64,000 nucleotides of DNA, from contig NZ_JAENHO010000002.1 in the NCBI RefSeq assembly GCF_016785085.1, forward strand, positions 744,001 through 808,000. The letters run 5' to 3'. The translations under genes and the position numbers were made by a program. Positions 43,727-51,799 of this stretch are shown here, in pieces. The stretch comes from Paractinoplanes lichenicola (GTDB taxonomy: Bacteria > Actinomycetota > Actinomycetes > Mycobacteriales > Micromonosporaceae). Position 1 is the stretch's first letter. Each line of letters opens with the position of its first letter. Under the pieces are notes generated by a model. The model searched no databases. It saw nothing but the letters and a program-made list of their open reading frames with translations, and was not told the DNA's origin.

Positions 43727-44616
43727 GGGTTCTCGACGCGCTGCTGGCCATGCAGCGGCAGAGCTGGGAGCAGGGGGTCGCCGCGCAGGCGGTCCTCGAC
43801 CTGGGCCGGGCCGACCTGGCCCGGCTCATGGCCGAGTCGGCGGTGGCCCGGCAGGCCCCGGACGGGCGGCTCGGCGGCCCGGACGACAACGCGGTCAACG
43901 GCGCGGCGTGCGGGGAGGCGGTCGTCAAGGCCGGCTTCGCGGACGCCGCCCGGCGGCAGCTGGACTGGTTGCTGCACGCCGCGCCGCGTGCCACGGACGG
44001 CACTCTTTTCCACGTCCTTGCTACGCAGTCGATCTGGGCCGACACGGTCTACATGGTCGTGCCGTTTCTGGCCCTGTCGGGTGAGCTCGACGAGGCGGTG
44101 CGGCAGGTCAACGGGCACCGGCGGGCGTTGTGCCGGGACGGCGTCTACTCGGCGATCTCGCCCGGCCGCCCCGCGCGTTGGGGCGGCGGGAACGGCTGGG
44201 TGGTGGCGGGCATCGCCCGGGCCGTACGGCTGGCGCCCGAGCTGCGGTCCACCGAGCTGCCGGGGCACGCGCGCGAGGTGCTCGACGCGTGCCTGGAGTT
44301 CCGGCGACCCGACGGGTTGTTCCACGACGTGCTCGACGACCCGGCGACGTTCCGCGAGACCAACGCCGCGCAGATGTTCGCCTACGCGGCCCTCGCGGGG
44401 GTCGCCGACGGGTGGCTGCCTTCCCCGTACGAGGGAGTGGGCCGCTCGCTGCTCGCCGCGGCCGAGCGGGAGGTCGACGCGTACGGGCTGGTTCGCGGGG
44501 CCTGCGGCGCGCCCACTTTCGACCGGCCCGGGACCTCGGCCGAGGCTCAGGCCTTCCACCTGCTGGCCACGGCTCAGCTTCCGCCCCGCAGCGCTTCCCG
44601 AGCCGTACGGGGCTGA
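43723..44616 (+). CDS. Glycoside hydrolase family 88/105-like protein
   Basis: The 297-residue protein resembles unsaturated glucuronyl/rhamnogalacturonyl hydrolases, which remove unsaturated uronic acids from polysaccharide fragments. It has an alpha/alpha-barrel pattern, a conserved QSIWADTVYMVVPFLA segment with the catalytic-type Asp, RWGGGNGWVVAG, and TSAEAQAFHLLA near the end. It has no signal peptide, so it acts on imported fragments. The start overlaps the mini-ORF, and the 3' end overlaps the convergent reductase gene by 43 bp. Confidence 0.82.
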   Translation: MRVLDALLAMQRQSWEQGVAAQAVLDLGRADLARLMAESAVARQAPDGRLGGPDDNAVNGAACGEAVVKAGFADAARRQLDWLLHAAPRATDGTLFHVLATQSIWADTVYMVVPFLALSGELDEAVRQVNGHRRALCRDGVYSAISPGRPARWGGGNGWVVAGIARAVRLAPELRSTELPGHAREVLDACLEFRRPDGLFHDVLDDPATFRETNAAQMFAYAALAGVADGWLPSPYEGVGRSLLAAAEREVDAYGLVRGACGAPTFDRPGTSAEAQAFHLLATAQLPPRSASRAVRG

Positions 44617-45413
44617 CGGCCCAGCAGGTCGCCGAGCAGCGGGTCGACGCCGGCGAAGAAACCGGCCCGCGCGGCCTGATAGAAACCCAGCAGGAACTGC
44701 GTCCGGGGGTCGGACTGCCGGGCGGCGACCCAGTCCGCCTCGTCCATCAGCTGGACTGTGATGGTGCGTCCGGCCAGTTCGGACGCGACATCGGCCAGCT
44801 CGGCGAAGGTGGGGGCGGCGGGCGCGGTCAGGGTGACCGGTCCCTCGTACGCCCCGTCGGAGGCGAGGATGACGGCGGCTGCCTCGGCGGCGTCCTCGCG
44901 GGCCGTCCACGACACCGGTCCGTCGCCGGGCACGGCGATCACGCCCGTCTCCTGCCACGGGCCGGCCAGCCACTGCAGGCTGTGGGCGTAGAACCCGTTG
45001 CGCAGCGACACCCAGGCCGTCCCCGAGGCGGCCAGCAGCTGCTCGGTGGCGAAGTGGGTGCGGCCCGGGGCGAACGGATTGTCCGGCGCGGCGGCCTGGT
45101 GGCTGGTGTAGAGGATCCGCTTCACGCCCGCGCCGACCGCGGCCTCGATGGCCGTGCGGTGCAGGGCGGTCGCGTCCGCGCCGGGGTCGTTGGAGGAGAC
45201 GAGCAGCAGCTGATCCGCGCCCGCGAACGCCGCCGGCAGGGAAGCGGGCTCGGCGTAGTCCCCGCGCCGGACCGCGACGCCGCGCCGGGCGAACCGCTCG
45301 GCCTTGGCGATGTCGCGCGTGACGACCGTGATCTCGCCGGCGGGCAGGCGTTCGAGCAGGTGGTCGACCGTGGCGCCGTTGAGGGCGCCGGTGGCTCCGG
45401 TGACGGTAATCAT
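44574..45413 (-). CDS. NmrA-like NAD(P)-binding protein (QorB-type)
   Basis: The 279-residue atypical SDR has the N-terminal loop TGATGALNGATVDHLL, the LLLVSSNDPGADATALHRTA segment, and LYTSHQAAAPDNPFA typical of NAD(P)H:quinone oxidoreductase type 2 (QorB) relatives. It probably reduces quinones or acts as a redox sensor. It is divergent from a TetR gene, with operator-like repeats between them, so it is likely the regulated target. Confidence 0.87.
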   Translation of the reverse strand: MITVTGATGALNGATVDHLLERLPAGEITVVTRDIAKAERFARRGVAVRRGDYAEPASLPAAFAGADQLLLVSSNDPGADATALHRTAIEAAVGAGVKRILYTSHQAAAPDNPFAPGRTHFATEQLLAASGTAWVSLRNGFYAHSLQWLAGPWQETGVIAVPGDGPVSWTAREDAAEAAAVILASDGAYEGPVTLTAPAAPTFAELADVASELAGRTITVQLMDEADWVAARQSDPRTQFLLGFYQAARAGFFAGVDPLLGDLLGRQPRTAREALRGGS

Positions 45414-45426
45414 TGATTCGCCTTTC

Positions 45427-45491
45427 GTGTTACCGGTGGAAACACGACGACCGTAGCAGCCGTTATCGGCGATAGCAACTACGTGTTATCG
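45427..45491. promoter_or_regulatory. Operator-like repeats between reductase and TetR genes
   Basis: GTTATCGGCGATAGC at 45462-45476 is a palindrome with one mismatched pair, and the half-site GTTATCG recurs at 45485-45491, 7 bases before the TetR start. CGTGTT at 45427 and AACACG at 45442 form a second inverted pair. They are good candidates for TetR binding and autoregulation. Confidence 0.6.
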
Positions 45492-45498
45492 TTGGTTC

Positions 45499-46200
45499 GT
45501 GAGCGATGGGGTCAGGGGCCGGGCAATCGTCGAAGCCGCCGCGGCGCTGCTGCGCACGGAGGGGCCCGGCGCGGTGACGACCCGGGGGGTGGCCGAGCGG
45601 GCCGGCGTCCAGGCGCCGACGATCTATCGCCTCTTCGGCGACAAGGACGGGTTGCTCGAGGCGGTGGCCGAGCACGTGATGGCCGAGTTCGTCTCGGCCA
45701 AGGTCGCGGGGGTGGCGGCGGCCGCCGCGGCGGATGTCGACCCGCTCGACGACCTGCGCGCGAGCTGGCGCCGGCAGCTCGAGTTCGGGCTGGCCAATCC
45801 GGCCGTCTTCCGGCTGCTCAGCGATCCGGGGCGGGTGCAGGGGTCACCGGCGGCGCGCCGGGGCCGGCAGGTTCTCGAGACCCGGGTGCATCGGCTGGCG
45901 CTGGTGGGGCGGCTCCGGGTGCCCGAGCCGCAGGCGGTCGATCTCATTCAGGCCGCCGGGGTCGGAACCATCCAGACGCTGCTGGCGACGCCGCCGGAGC
46001 AGCGTGATGCCGCGCTGGGCGACATGATGCTCGAGGTCGTGCTCGCGCGCATTCTGACCGACGCGCCGGTCGGCCGGCAGGGCGGGCCGGTTGCGGCGGC
46101 CGTCGCTCTGCGGGCTCTCGCGCCGCGACTCGGGATGCTCAGCGAGGCCGAGCGGGTCTTGCTGGGGGAGTGGCTCGACCGCATCGCCGCGGCCGGGTGA
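45499..46200 (+). CDS. TetR-family transcriptional regulator
   Basis: The 233-residue regulator has an N-terminal helix-turn-helix: ILEAA-like AIVEAAAALLRTEGPGAV, then VAERAGVQAPTIYRLFGDKD at residues 35-54. The ligand-binding C-terminal domain is Ala/Leu/Arg-rich. GTG at 45499 is right after the GTTATCG half-site. It is divergent from the QorB-like gene and likely represses it. A strong hairpin follows the stop. Confidence 0.9.
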   Translation: MSDGVRGRAIVEAAAALLRTEGPGAVTTRGVAERAGVQAPTIYRLFGDKDGLLEAVAEHVMAEFVSAKVAGVAAAAAADVDPLDDLRASWRRQLEFGLANPAVFRLLSDPGRVQGSPAARRGRQVLETRVHRLALVGRLRVPEPQAVDLIQAAGVGTIQTLLATPPEQRDAALGDMMLEVVLARILTDAPVGRQGGPVAAAVALRALAPRLGMLSEAERVLLGEWLDRIAAAG

Positions 46201-46223
46201 CTTCTCGGGCAACAGTTTGATAC

Positions 46224-46255
46224 GGGGGACGGGGAGGGCAGACACACCGTCCCCC
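46224..46255 (+). terminator. Terminator hairpin after the TetR gene
   Basis: GGGGGACGG at 46224-46232 pairs perfectly with CCGTCCCCC at 46247-46255 across a 14-base loop, starting 23 bases after the stop. Confidence 0.75.
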
Positions 46256-46314
46256 GCAGCCCTGTTGTTTTGATCCGCCGGTCGTTGCCGGGCTCCTTTC
46301 GCCGGGGGTCCGTT

Positions 46315-46328
46315 TGGGAGCGCTCCCA
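46315..46328. promoter_or_regulatory. CebR-type operator at an unusual position
   Basis: TGGGAGCGCTCCCA is the 14-bp perfect palindrome recognised by the cellobiose-responsive LacI-family regulator CebR in actinobacteria. It lies between two convergent genes, 38 bp beyond the end of the LPMO gene rather than in front of it. Confidence 0.8.
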
Positions 46329-46365
46329 TCAGATTTTAACGGCTCGGTGAGCCCGGCGCCAGAGG

Positions 46366-47436
46366 TCAGGTGGTGGCGGTGCAGGTCACCGTGGGCGTGG
46401 CCGCTGTCCCGTTGCCGATGAAGCCGAAGCTCGTGGTGCCGCCCGCGGACAACGCCCCGTTGTAGGTGGCGTTCTTCGCGACCAGCGTGTTGCCGCTGGC
46501 GGTGACGGTCGAGTTCCACGACTGCTGCACCGTGGTCGCGCTGCCGTAGGCCAGGTTGACCGTCCAGCTCTTGATCGCGGCCGTGCCCGCGGTCACCTTG
46601 ACCTCGGCCTGGTAGCCGCCCGACCACTGACTGGTCAGCGCGTACGTCGCCGAGCAGGCGCCGGAGGCCGGCGGGGTCGTCGTCGGCGGCGTGGTCGGCG
46701 GGGTGGTCGGGGGAGTCGTCGGCGGGGTGGTGGGCGGCGTCGTCGGGGGCGTGGTCGTCGTGCCGCCGAAGTTCACGTCGCTGCAGAAGTAGTACGACTG
46801 GTCGAGGTGGCTGGCCTGCCAGATCGTGTAAACCATGGCCCGCCCGCTGCGACCCGACAACGACACCGGGATGTCGATCTCGACGCCGTCGCTGCGCTGC
46901 GTCCACTGCGCCGCCGGGGTGTTGCCGATCTCCGACACCTTCGTCAGGTCCGACCACTTCAGGGCCGTGGTCACCGGGTTGAAGCCGGGCTTGGTCACAT
47001 AGACCCAGATGTAGTCGGCGCCGTGCCGCGCGCCGTCGAACAGCTTGACGTTGAAGCTGTTGCCGACGTTGGTCGCCTTCCAGTCACCGACGACGTCCAT
47101 GGCGTTGTAGCGGCCGCTCTCGGTGTGCCCGGCGCTGCACAGCTGCCCGTCCGGGATGGCGCCCTGGTGGTTGCCGGCCACGCCCTCGCGGAACAGGCCG
47201 TTCCAGTTCCACATCGCGTTCGGGTTGGCCTGCCAGGCCTGCCAGCACATCGGGTCCTCGGTGGCCATGGTGGGATCCTGGAACTTGCTGCCCCAGCGCT
47301 CGTAGCAGCCGTAGTTGCGCGAGGCCGGGCCGGTGACGTTGCCGTGCGCGTTCGCCGGGGAGACGGGCGCGAAGAGGACGGTCAGGCCGGCGAGGAGAGC
47401 GCCGGCGACCGCGCTGAAGAGAACTCTGCGTTTCAT
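46366..47436 (-). CDS. Secreted lytic polysaccharide monooxygenase (AA10) with CBM2
   Basis: The 356-residue protein has a signal peptide ending ANA, so the mature protein begins with His31, the first ligand of the copper histidine brace. The second is likely His138 in ARHGADYIWVYVTKPGF. The catalytic domain runs to about residue 240 (YYFCSDVNF), followed by a Thr/Pro linker with repeated TTPP and a C-terminal cellulose-binding CBM2. It should oxidatively cleave cellulose or chitin outside the cell. ATG at 47436 is chosen because MKRRVLFSAVAG begins the signal peptide; the frame is open further upstream. Confidence 0.93.
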   Translation of the reverse strand: MKRRVLFSAVAGALLAGLTVLFAPVSPANAHGNVTGPASRNYGCYERWGSKFQDPTMATEDPMCWQAWQANPNAMWNWNGLFREGVAGNHQGAIPDGQLCSAGHTESGRYNAMDVVGDWKATNVGNSFNVKLFDGARHGADYIWVYVTKPGFNPVTTALKWSDLTKVSEIGNTPAAQWTQRSDGVEIDIPVSLSGRSGRAMVYTIWQASHLDQSYYFCSDVNFGGTTTTPPTTPPTTPPTTPPTTPPTTPPTTTPPASGACSATYALTSQWSGGYQAEVKVTAGTAAIKSWTVNLAYGSATTVQQSWNSTVTASGNTLVAKNATYNGALSAGGTTSFGFIGNGTAATPTVTCTATT

Positions 47437-47799
47437 GAGGGCATGTGCTCCGCATGGTCGGTGGCCCGGTGGACAGGCCAGGGGGATCCGGGGGGAGCTG
47501 CCCTCAACTCCCGAATCGCAATACACCGGCGGGTGCCGTAACACGGTCGCTGGTTTATTTACGATTGTCAATAGATCTCCGCCGCCCGCCCGCCCGCCGC
47601 CGCCCGCCGCCCGCCGCCCGCCGCCCGCCGCCCGCCGCCGCCCGCCGCCCGCCGCGGCCCGCGCCGCCTGCCGCCCTCCGTCGACGGGCCGGTCTTGTCG
47701 GCCGAAAGGCGTACATCTATCGACGGGTGCCTACCGCAACTGAAGTAGGCAAGTTACTGCCGATGGCGGATGTGTCCGGGCTCCTCAGCGACAAGGCTT
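47437..47799. other. Intergenic region upstream of the LPMO and DMT genes
   Basis: This 363-bp gap separates divergent genes and must contain both promoters. An AT-richer patch near 47548-47570 (TTTATTTACGATTGTCAA) is the best promoter candidate. The remainder includes a run of (CCCGCCG)n repeats at about 47581-47680. I see no CebR box here. Confidence 0.5.
47581..47680. repeat. CCCGCCG microsatellite-like tract
   Basis: About ten near-perfect copies of the 7-mer CCCGCCG, interrupted by CCGCCG and CCCG units, form an almost pure G+C tract of about 100 bp. The regularity suggests slippage expansion. Confidence 0.85.
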
Positions 47800-48783
47800 A
47801 TGCCCATGATTCCTGCGTGGTCCGTCGTCGTCGCCGTGGCGCTGTGCGTGCTGTCGGCAGTGGCCTACGCGTGCGGGGCCCTGCTGCAGCAGCAGGTCGC
47901 TCAGGCTCCGATGCGCGCGCTGCTCCGCACCCCGCGCTGGTGGCTCGGCATGAGCGCCAACGGCGTCGGGGCGGTGCTGCACGTGGTCGCCCTGCGCTAC
48001 GGCTCGCTGACCCTCGTGCAGGCCCTCGGCGCGCTGACGCTGGTGGCGGCGGTGCCGCTGGCCGCCGCCGCGGCCCGGCGCCGGATCACCCGGGCCGAGC
48101 TGACGGGCACGGCGCTGACCACCGGCGCCCTGGTGGCCCTGCTCGCCGTCACCGGCTCGTCGAGCCAGGCGCTCACTCTGCGCGCCGGCGTCGGCGTGCT
48201 GCTCGCCGCCGGCGTGATCATGGCCTGGGCCGCGCTGCAGCCCCGGCTCCCCGGCCTCGCCGCCGCGGCGGTGGGCGGCATGGCCTTCGGCGTGGCGTCG
48301 GCCCTCACCCAGGCGATCACGCTGCGCCTCGACGCCGGCGTGCCCACTCTCGCCGCGGGGGTGGCCGCGGTCGTGGGGCTCAACGTGGCCGCGGTCTGGT
48401 TCACCCAACGGTCGTATCGCTCCGGTCTCGCCGCGCCCCTGGCCGTCGGCACGGTGGCCAACCCGGTGACGGCCGCCGTGATCGGCGTGGCCCTGCTCGG
48501 CCAGACCTTCCAGGGTGGCGCGCTCGGCGTTGTCGTCCTGCTGGCCTCGGCCGCCGCCCTGGCCACCGGCGTCTGCCTGCTGGCCCAGGCCCAATCCATG
48601 CCCGCCCAGCCCACTCCGCAGCCCCGCTCGGCGGCGCCCGTCGGGCAGCACCGCACGGCGGCGATTGTTCCGCTGCGGCCGTCGCTCTTGCTGCCGCCGT
48701 CCGTGCGGCTGCGTGACCGAGCGTTCCGTCCGGAGCCCGCCGCGCCCGGGCCGTTGATATCGGTCGCTGCCCGGGCGGCGTGA
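47800..48783 (+). CDS. DMT/EamA-like membrane transporter
   Basis: The 327-residue protein has about nine or ten hydrophobic helices and the small-residue-rich character of DMT-superfamily transporters, including LRYGSLTLVQALGALTLVAA. Its C-terminal 60 residues are hydrophilic and Pro/Arg-rich. The substrate is unknown. The frame also allows GTG at 47770, but ATG at 47800 (or 47806) follows an AAGG and starts just before the first helix. The sirtuin gene begins 16 bp downstream on the same strand. Confidence 0.85.
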   Translation: MPMIPAWSVVVAVALCVLSAVAYACGALLQQQVAQAPMRALLRTPRWWLGMSANGVGAVLHVVALRYGSLTLVQALGALTLVAAVPLAAAAARRRITRAELTGTALTTGALVALLAVTGSSSQALTLRAGVGVLLAAGVIMAWAALQPRLPGLAAAAVGGMAFGVASALTQAITLRLDAGVPTLAAGVAAVVGLNVAAVWFTQRSYRSGLAAPLAVGTVANPVTAAVIGVALLGQTFQGGALGVVVLLASAAALATGVCLLAQAQSMPAQPTPQPRSAAPVGQHRTAAIVPLRPSLLLPPSVRLRDRAFRPEPAAPGPLISVAARAA

Positions 48784-48799
48784 CGGGCACACTCGTGCG

Positions 48800-49579
48800 A
48801 TGGAATCTCTCCGCCACGCGGCCGATCTCATCGCCGGGGCCGAACGTCTCGTCGTCTTCACCGGGGCCGGCATGTCGGCCGAGAGCGGCGTGCCCACGTT
48901 CCGCGACGCGCTGACCGGCTTGTGGGCTCGCTACGACGCCCAGGCGCTGGCCACCCCCGAGGCCTTCGAGCGCGACCCGGCCCTGGTCTGGGGCTGGTAC
49001 GAGTGGCGCCGCGAACTGGTCGAACGCGTCGACCCCAACCCCGGCCACGACGCGGTCGCCCGCCTCGACTGCACCCTGATCACCCAGAACGTCGACCAGC
49101 TGCACGAGCGGGCCGGCTCCAAGAACGTGCTTCACCTGCACGGCAGCCTGTTCGAGCCCCGCTGCTCGGCCTGCGGCAAGCCGGCCGACCTACTGGCCGA
49201 GCCGGTCGGCACGGCCGTGTCTGGCGATGGCCCGCGCACGGACGAGCCGGTCGGCACGGCCGTGTCCGGCGACGGCCCGCGCACGCCGCCGTCCTGCGAG
49301 AACTGCGGCTCGCCCGTACGGCCGGGGGTGGTCTGGTTCGGGGAGGCCCTGCCGGCTGACACGTTGGAGAAGGCGGTCGAGGCCGCCGCCAACGCCGACG
49401 TGCTGATCACCGTGGGGACGGCCGGCGTCGTCTATCCCGCGGCCGAGATTCCGCAGGTGACGGCGAAGCTCGGCGGTACCGTGATTCAGGTCAATCCGCA
49501 GCCCACGCCGCTCGATGCTGTCTGCGCGCTCAACCTGCGGGGCACCGCCGCGGAGGTGCTTCCGCAGATCATCAGTTGA
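48800..49579 (+). CDS. Sir2-family NAD-dependent protein deacylase
   Basis: The 259-residue sirtuin removes acyl groups from Lys using NAD+. It has GAGMSAESGVPTFRD near residue 22, TQNVDQLHERAG, the catalytic His in HLHGSLF near 115, and zinc Cys pairs CSAC and CENC. The loop between the Cys pairs contains an exact repeat of EPVGTAVSGDGPRT, arising from a 45-bp tandem duplication at 49199-49285. The Trp and Tyr after the GLWARYDAQAL segment resemble class III (desuccinylase/demalonylase) enzymes. Confidence 0.93.
   Translation: MESLRHAADLIAGAERLVVFTGAGMSAESGVPTFRDALTGLWARYDAQALATPEAFERDPALVWGWYEWRRELVERVDPNPGHDAVARLDCTLITQNVDQLHERAGSKNVLHLHGSLFEPRCSACGKPADLLAEPVGTAVSGDGPRTDEPVGTAVSGDGPRTPPSCENCGSPVRPGVVWFGEALPADTLEKAVEAAANADVLITVGTAGVVYPAAEIPQVTAKLGGTVIQVNPQPTPLDAVCALNLRGTAAEVLPQIIS
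49199..49285 (+). repeat. 45-bp tandem duplication inside the sirtuin zinc module
   Basis: Two copies of a 42-45-bp unit encoding EPVGTAVSGDGPRT follow one another with only two silent differences visible (TCT/TCC and GAT/GAC). It lengthens the loop between the two zinc Cys pairs by 15 residues. Confidence 0.93.
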
Positions 49580-49638
49580 ATGGTTGCAAACCTGGCGAAC
49601 CGGCACCACGCACCCCTTGAGACGCGGATCATGTCGGC

Positions 49639-51687
49639 ATGGGTGTCATGGCTTACCCCCTCCGGTACGCGCTCGCCGATCTCGCCCTGGCGCTCAGCCG
49701 GGTCTCGCACGATCCGGCCGCCGTGCAGTCGACCGCCGCCCGTGCCGCCGCCGACATGATCGGTGACGGCGCGGGGGTGCAGCTCCTGCGCGACGACGGC
49801 CGCTACGACTCGATCACCTATCACCACATCGACGACGAGCGGTCGGCGTCCATGTCGCGGGTGCTCGACCACGTCGACCAGCTCCCCGACGACGACTTCT
49901 CGACCGCGCTGGCGGCCAGCCGACGACCCCTCGTGCTGGCCGGCGACGGCGTCGAGCCGCTGGCGGGGGAGGAACACGAGATCCACTCGGCGGTCCTGTG
50001 CCCCGTGATCGTCGACAACACGTACGCGGGCTATCTGGTCTTGACCCGGGAGACGCCCGGCTCGTTCTACTCGACGGCCGAGGTCGAGCTGGCCCGCGAC
50101 ATCGCCGGCGAGCTCGCCCTGGCCTGTTCGAGCGCGCGGGCCCTGGAACGGCTGCGGGCCAGCGAGGAGCGCTACCGCCGGGTCCTCGAGACGATCCCCG
50201 AGGGGGTGCTCCAGCTCGATGACGACGGCGTGGTGACGTACGCGAATGAACCGATCGGCGTGGTGCTCGGGATGCCGCGCTCGCAACTGGTCGGCGTCTC
50301 GCTGCGGGGTTTCCTCAACGACCAGGGCCAGAAGGAGCTGAACCGCCGGATCAACGAGTGCCGGGAGGGTCGCTCCACGGTCGGCGGCACCCGGCTGATG
50401 CGGGCCGACGGCTCGCAGCGCACGGTCCGGATCAGCATGATGCCGCTGATGGGGGATCACGGCGAGTTCACCGGTGTGGTCTGCATGGTCACCGACACCA
50501 CCGACCACATCGACGCCCGCGGGCTCAAGCGCCAGCTCGATCATCTGCGCCGGCTCGACAGCCTGGGCCAGCTCATCGGCGGCATCTCGCACGACTTCAA
50601 CAACCTGCTGACCGTCGTGGGCGGCTCGGCCGAGATGATCACGGCGTCGGCCGAGCAGGACAGCCAGCACCATCGCCTGGCCACCGACATCCTCGAGGCC
50701 GTCGGCACCGGGCGCTCGCTGACCCACCAGCTGCTCGCGTTCGGCCGCAGCGACGGCAACCGGCCCGAGATCATCCCGATTCCCGACCTGCTGACCGATG
50801 TCCAATCCCTGTTTTCCCGTACGCTCGGCGAGCACATCGGTCTCGACCTGGCCTTCGGTCCCGACGTCTGGGCGGTGCGGGCCGAGCGCGGCCCGCTGGA
50901 GCAGGCCCTGGTCAACCTGGCCGCCAACGCCCGCGACGCGATGCTGCACGGCGGCATGCTGCGGGTGGCCGCCATGAACGAGGTGGTCGAGCCGGGCAAG
51001 GGCCCCGAGGGCATGCCCGCCGGCAAGCTCGTGCATATCGTCATCACCGACACCGGCGTGGGCATGACCGACGAGGTGCGCCAGCGCGCGCTCGAGCCGT
51101 TCTTCACCACCCGACCCACGGCGGCGGGCCTGGGCCTGGCTACCACGGCCGGCATCGTGCAGGGCATCGGCGGCCACATCGAACTCGAGTCCGAGCCGCG
51201 GATGGGCACCACGGTCCACCTCTATCTGCCCGCGGCCGAGGAGAAGCCCGCCTCGGCCACGGGTCGCCAGGGCGCGCCCACCGTGATCGGCCGGGTGCTG
51301 ATCGTCGAGGACCAGCCCGAGGTGGCGCAGCTGGTGCAGCGCCTGATCGAGCCGGCCGGGTACGCCATCACGGTCGCCACCGACACGCTGCAGGCCGTGA
51401 GCCTGGTGGCCGCGGGTCAGCACCCCGACCTGCTGATCACCGACGTCGTGATGCCCACGATGACCGGCCCCGAGCTGGCCAACGCGCTGCGCACCCACCG
51501 GCCCGACCTGCCCGTGCTCTACATGTCGGGTTACACGGCGGCGTCGCTCGGGCCGCAGCTGCACCTCGACGACAACAGCATGCTGATCGAGAAGCCGTTC
51601 ACCAGGTCGACCCTGCTCGCGGCGATCCGCACGCTCGCCGGCACCCAGCCGTCCAGTGCTCCGAACGACACCGCCACGGCCAAGTAA
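49639..51687 (+). CDS. Hybrid sensor histidine kinase (GAF-PAS-HisKA-HATPase-REC)
   Basis: The 682-residue protein has no membrane span, so it senses an internal or diffusible signal. Residues 1-165 form a GAF-like domain, 170-295 a PAS domain, and 305-375 the dimerisation domain with the phospho-acceptor His318 in GGISHDFNNLL. Residues 405-535 form the ATPase domain with NLAANARDAM and DTGVGMT. A C-terminal receiver domain has Asp602 in LLITDVVMP. No separate response regulator is next to it. Confidence 0.93.
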   Translation: MGVMAYPLRYALADLALALSRVSHDPAAVQSTAARAAADMIGDGAGVQLLRDDGRYDSITYHHIDDERSASMSRVLDHVDQLPDDDFSTALAASRRPLVLAGDGVEPLAGEEHEIHSAVLCPVIVDNTYAGYLVLTRETPGSFYSTAEVELARDIAGELALACSSARALERLRASEERYRRVLETIPEGVLQLDDDGVVTYANEPIGVVLGMPRSQLVGVSLRGFLNDQGQKELNRRINECREGRSTVGGTRLMRADGSQRTVRISMMPLMGDHGEFTGVVCMVTDTTDHIDARGLKRQLDHLRRLDSLGQLIGGISHDFNNLLTVVGGSAEMITASAEQDSQHHRLATDILEAVGTGRSLTHQLLAFGRSDGNRPEIIPIPDLLTDVQSLFSRTLGEHIGLDLAFGPDVWAVRAERGPLEQALVNLAANARDAMLHGGMLRVAAMNEVVEPGKGPEGMPAGKLVHIVITDTGVGMTDEVRQRALEPFFTTRPTAAGLGLATTAGIVQGIGGHIELESEPRMGTTVHLYLPAAEEKPASATGRQGAPTVIGRVLIVEDQPEVAQLVQRLIEPAGYAITVATDTLQAVSLVAAGQHPDLLITDVVMPTMTGPELANALRTHRPDLPVLYMSGYTAASLGPQLHLDDNSMLIEKPFTRSTLLAAIRTLAGTQPSSAPNDTATAK

Positions 51688-51799
51688 CGGGAAACGCGCG
51701 ACTCCGACCGAAGGTGCGAAACCGGGCGTAAAGGCTTGCCATTCGATCCGGACAAAAAGCAATATTCCGGGGCACTGTCCGCTTCGGAAGGACCTTCGA

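Noticed and set aside
47581..47680. Possible CRISPR-like repeat array
   Set aside because: The units are contiguous 6-7-mers without spacers; it is a simple-sequence tract.
47445..48716. Plus-strand open frame of 423 codons through the CCCGCCG tract
   Set aside because: It is an out-of-frame shadow of the DMT transporter joined to the repeat tract, with Arg/Ala/Pro-rich nonsense composition.
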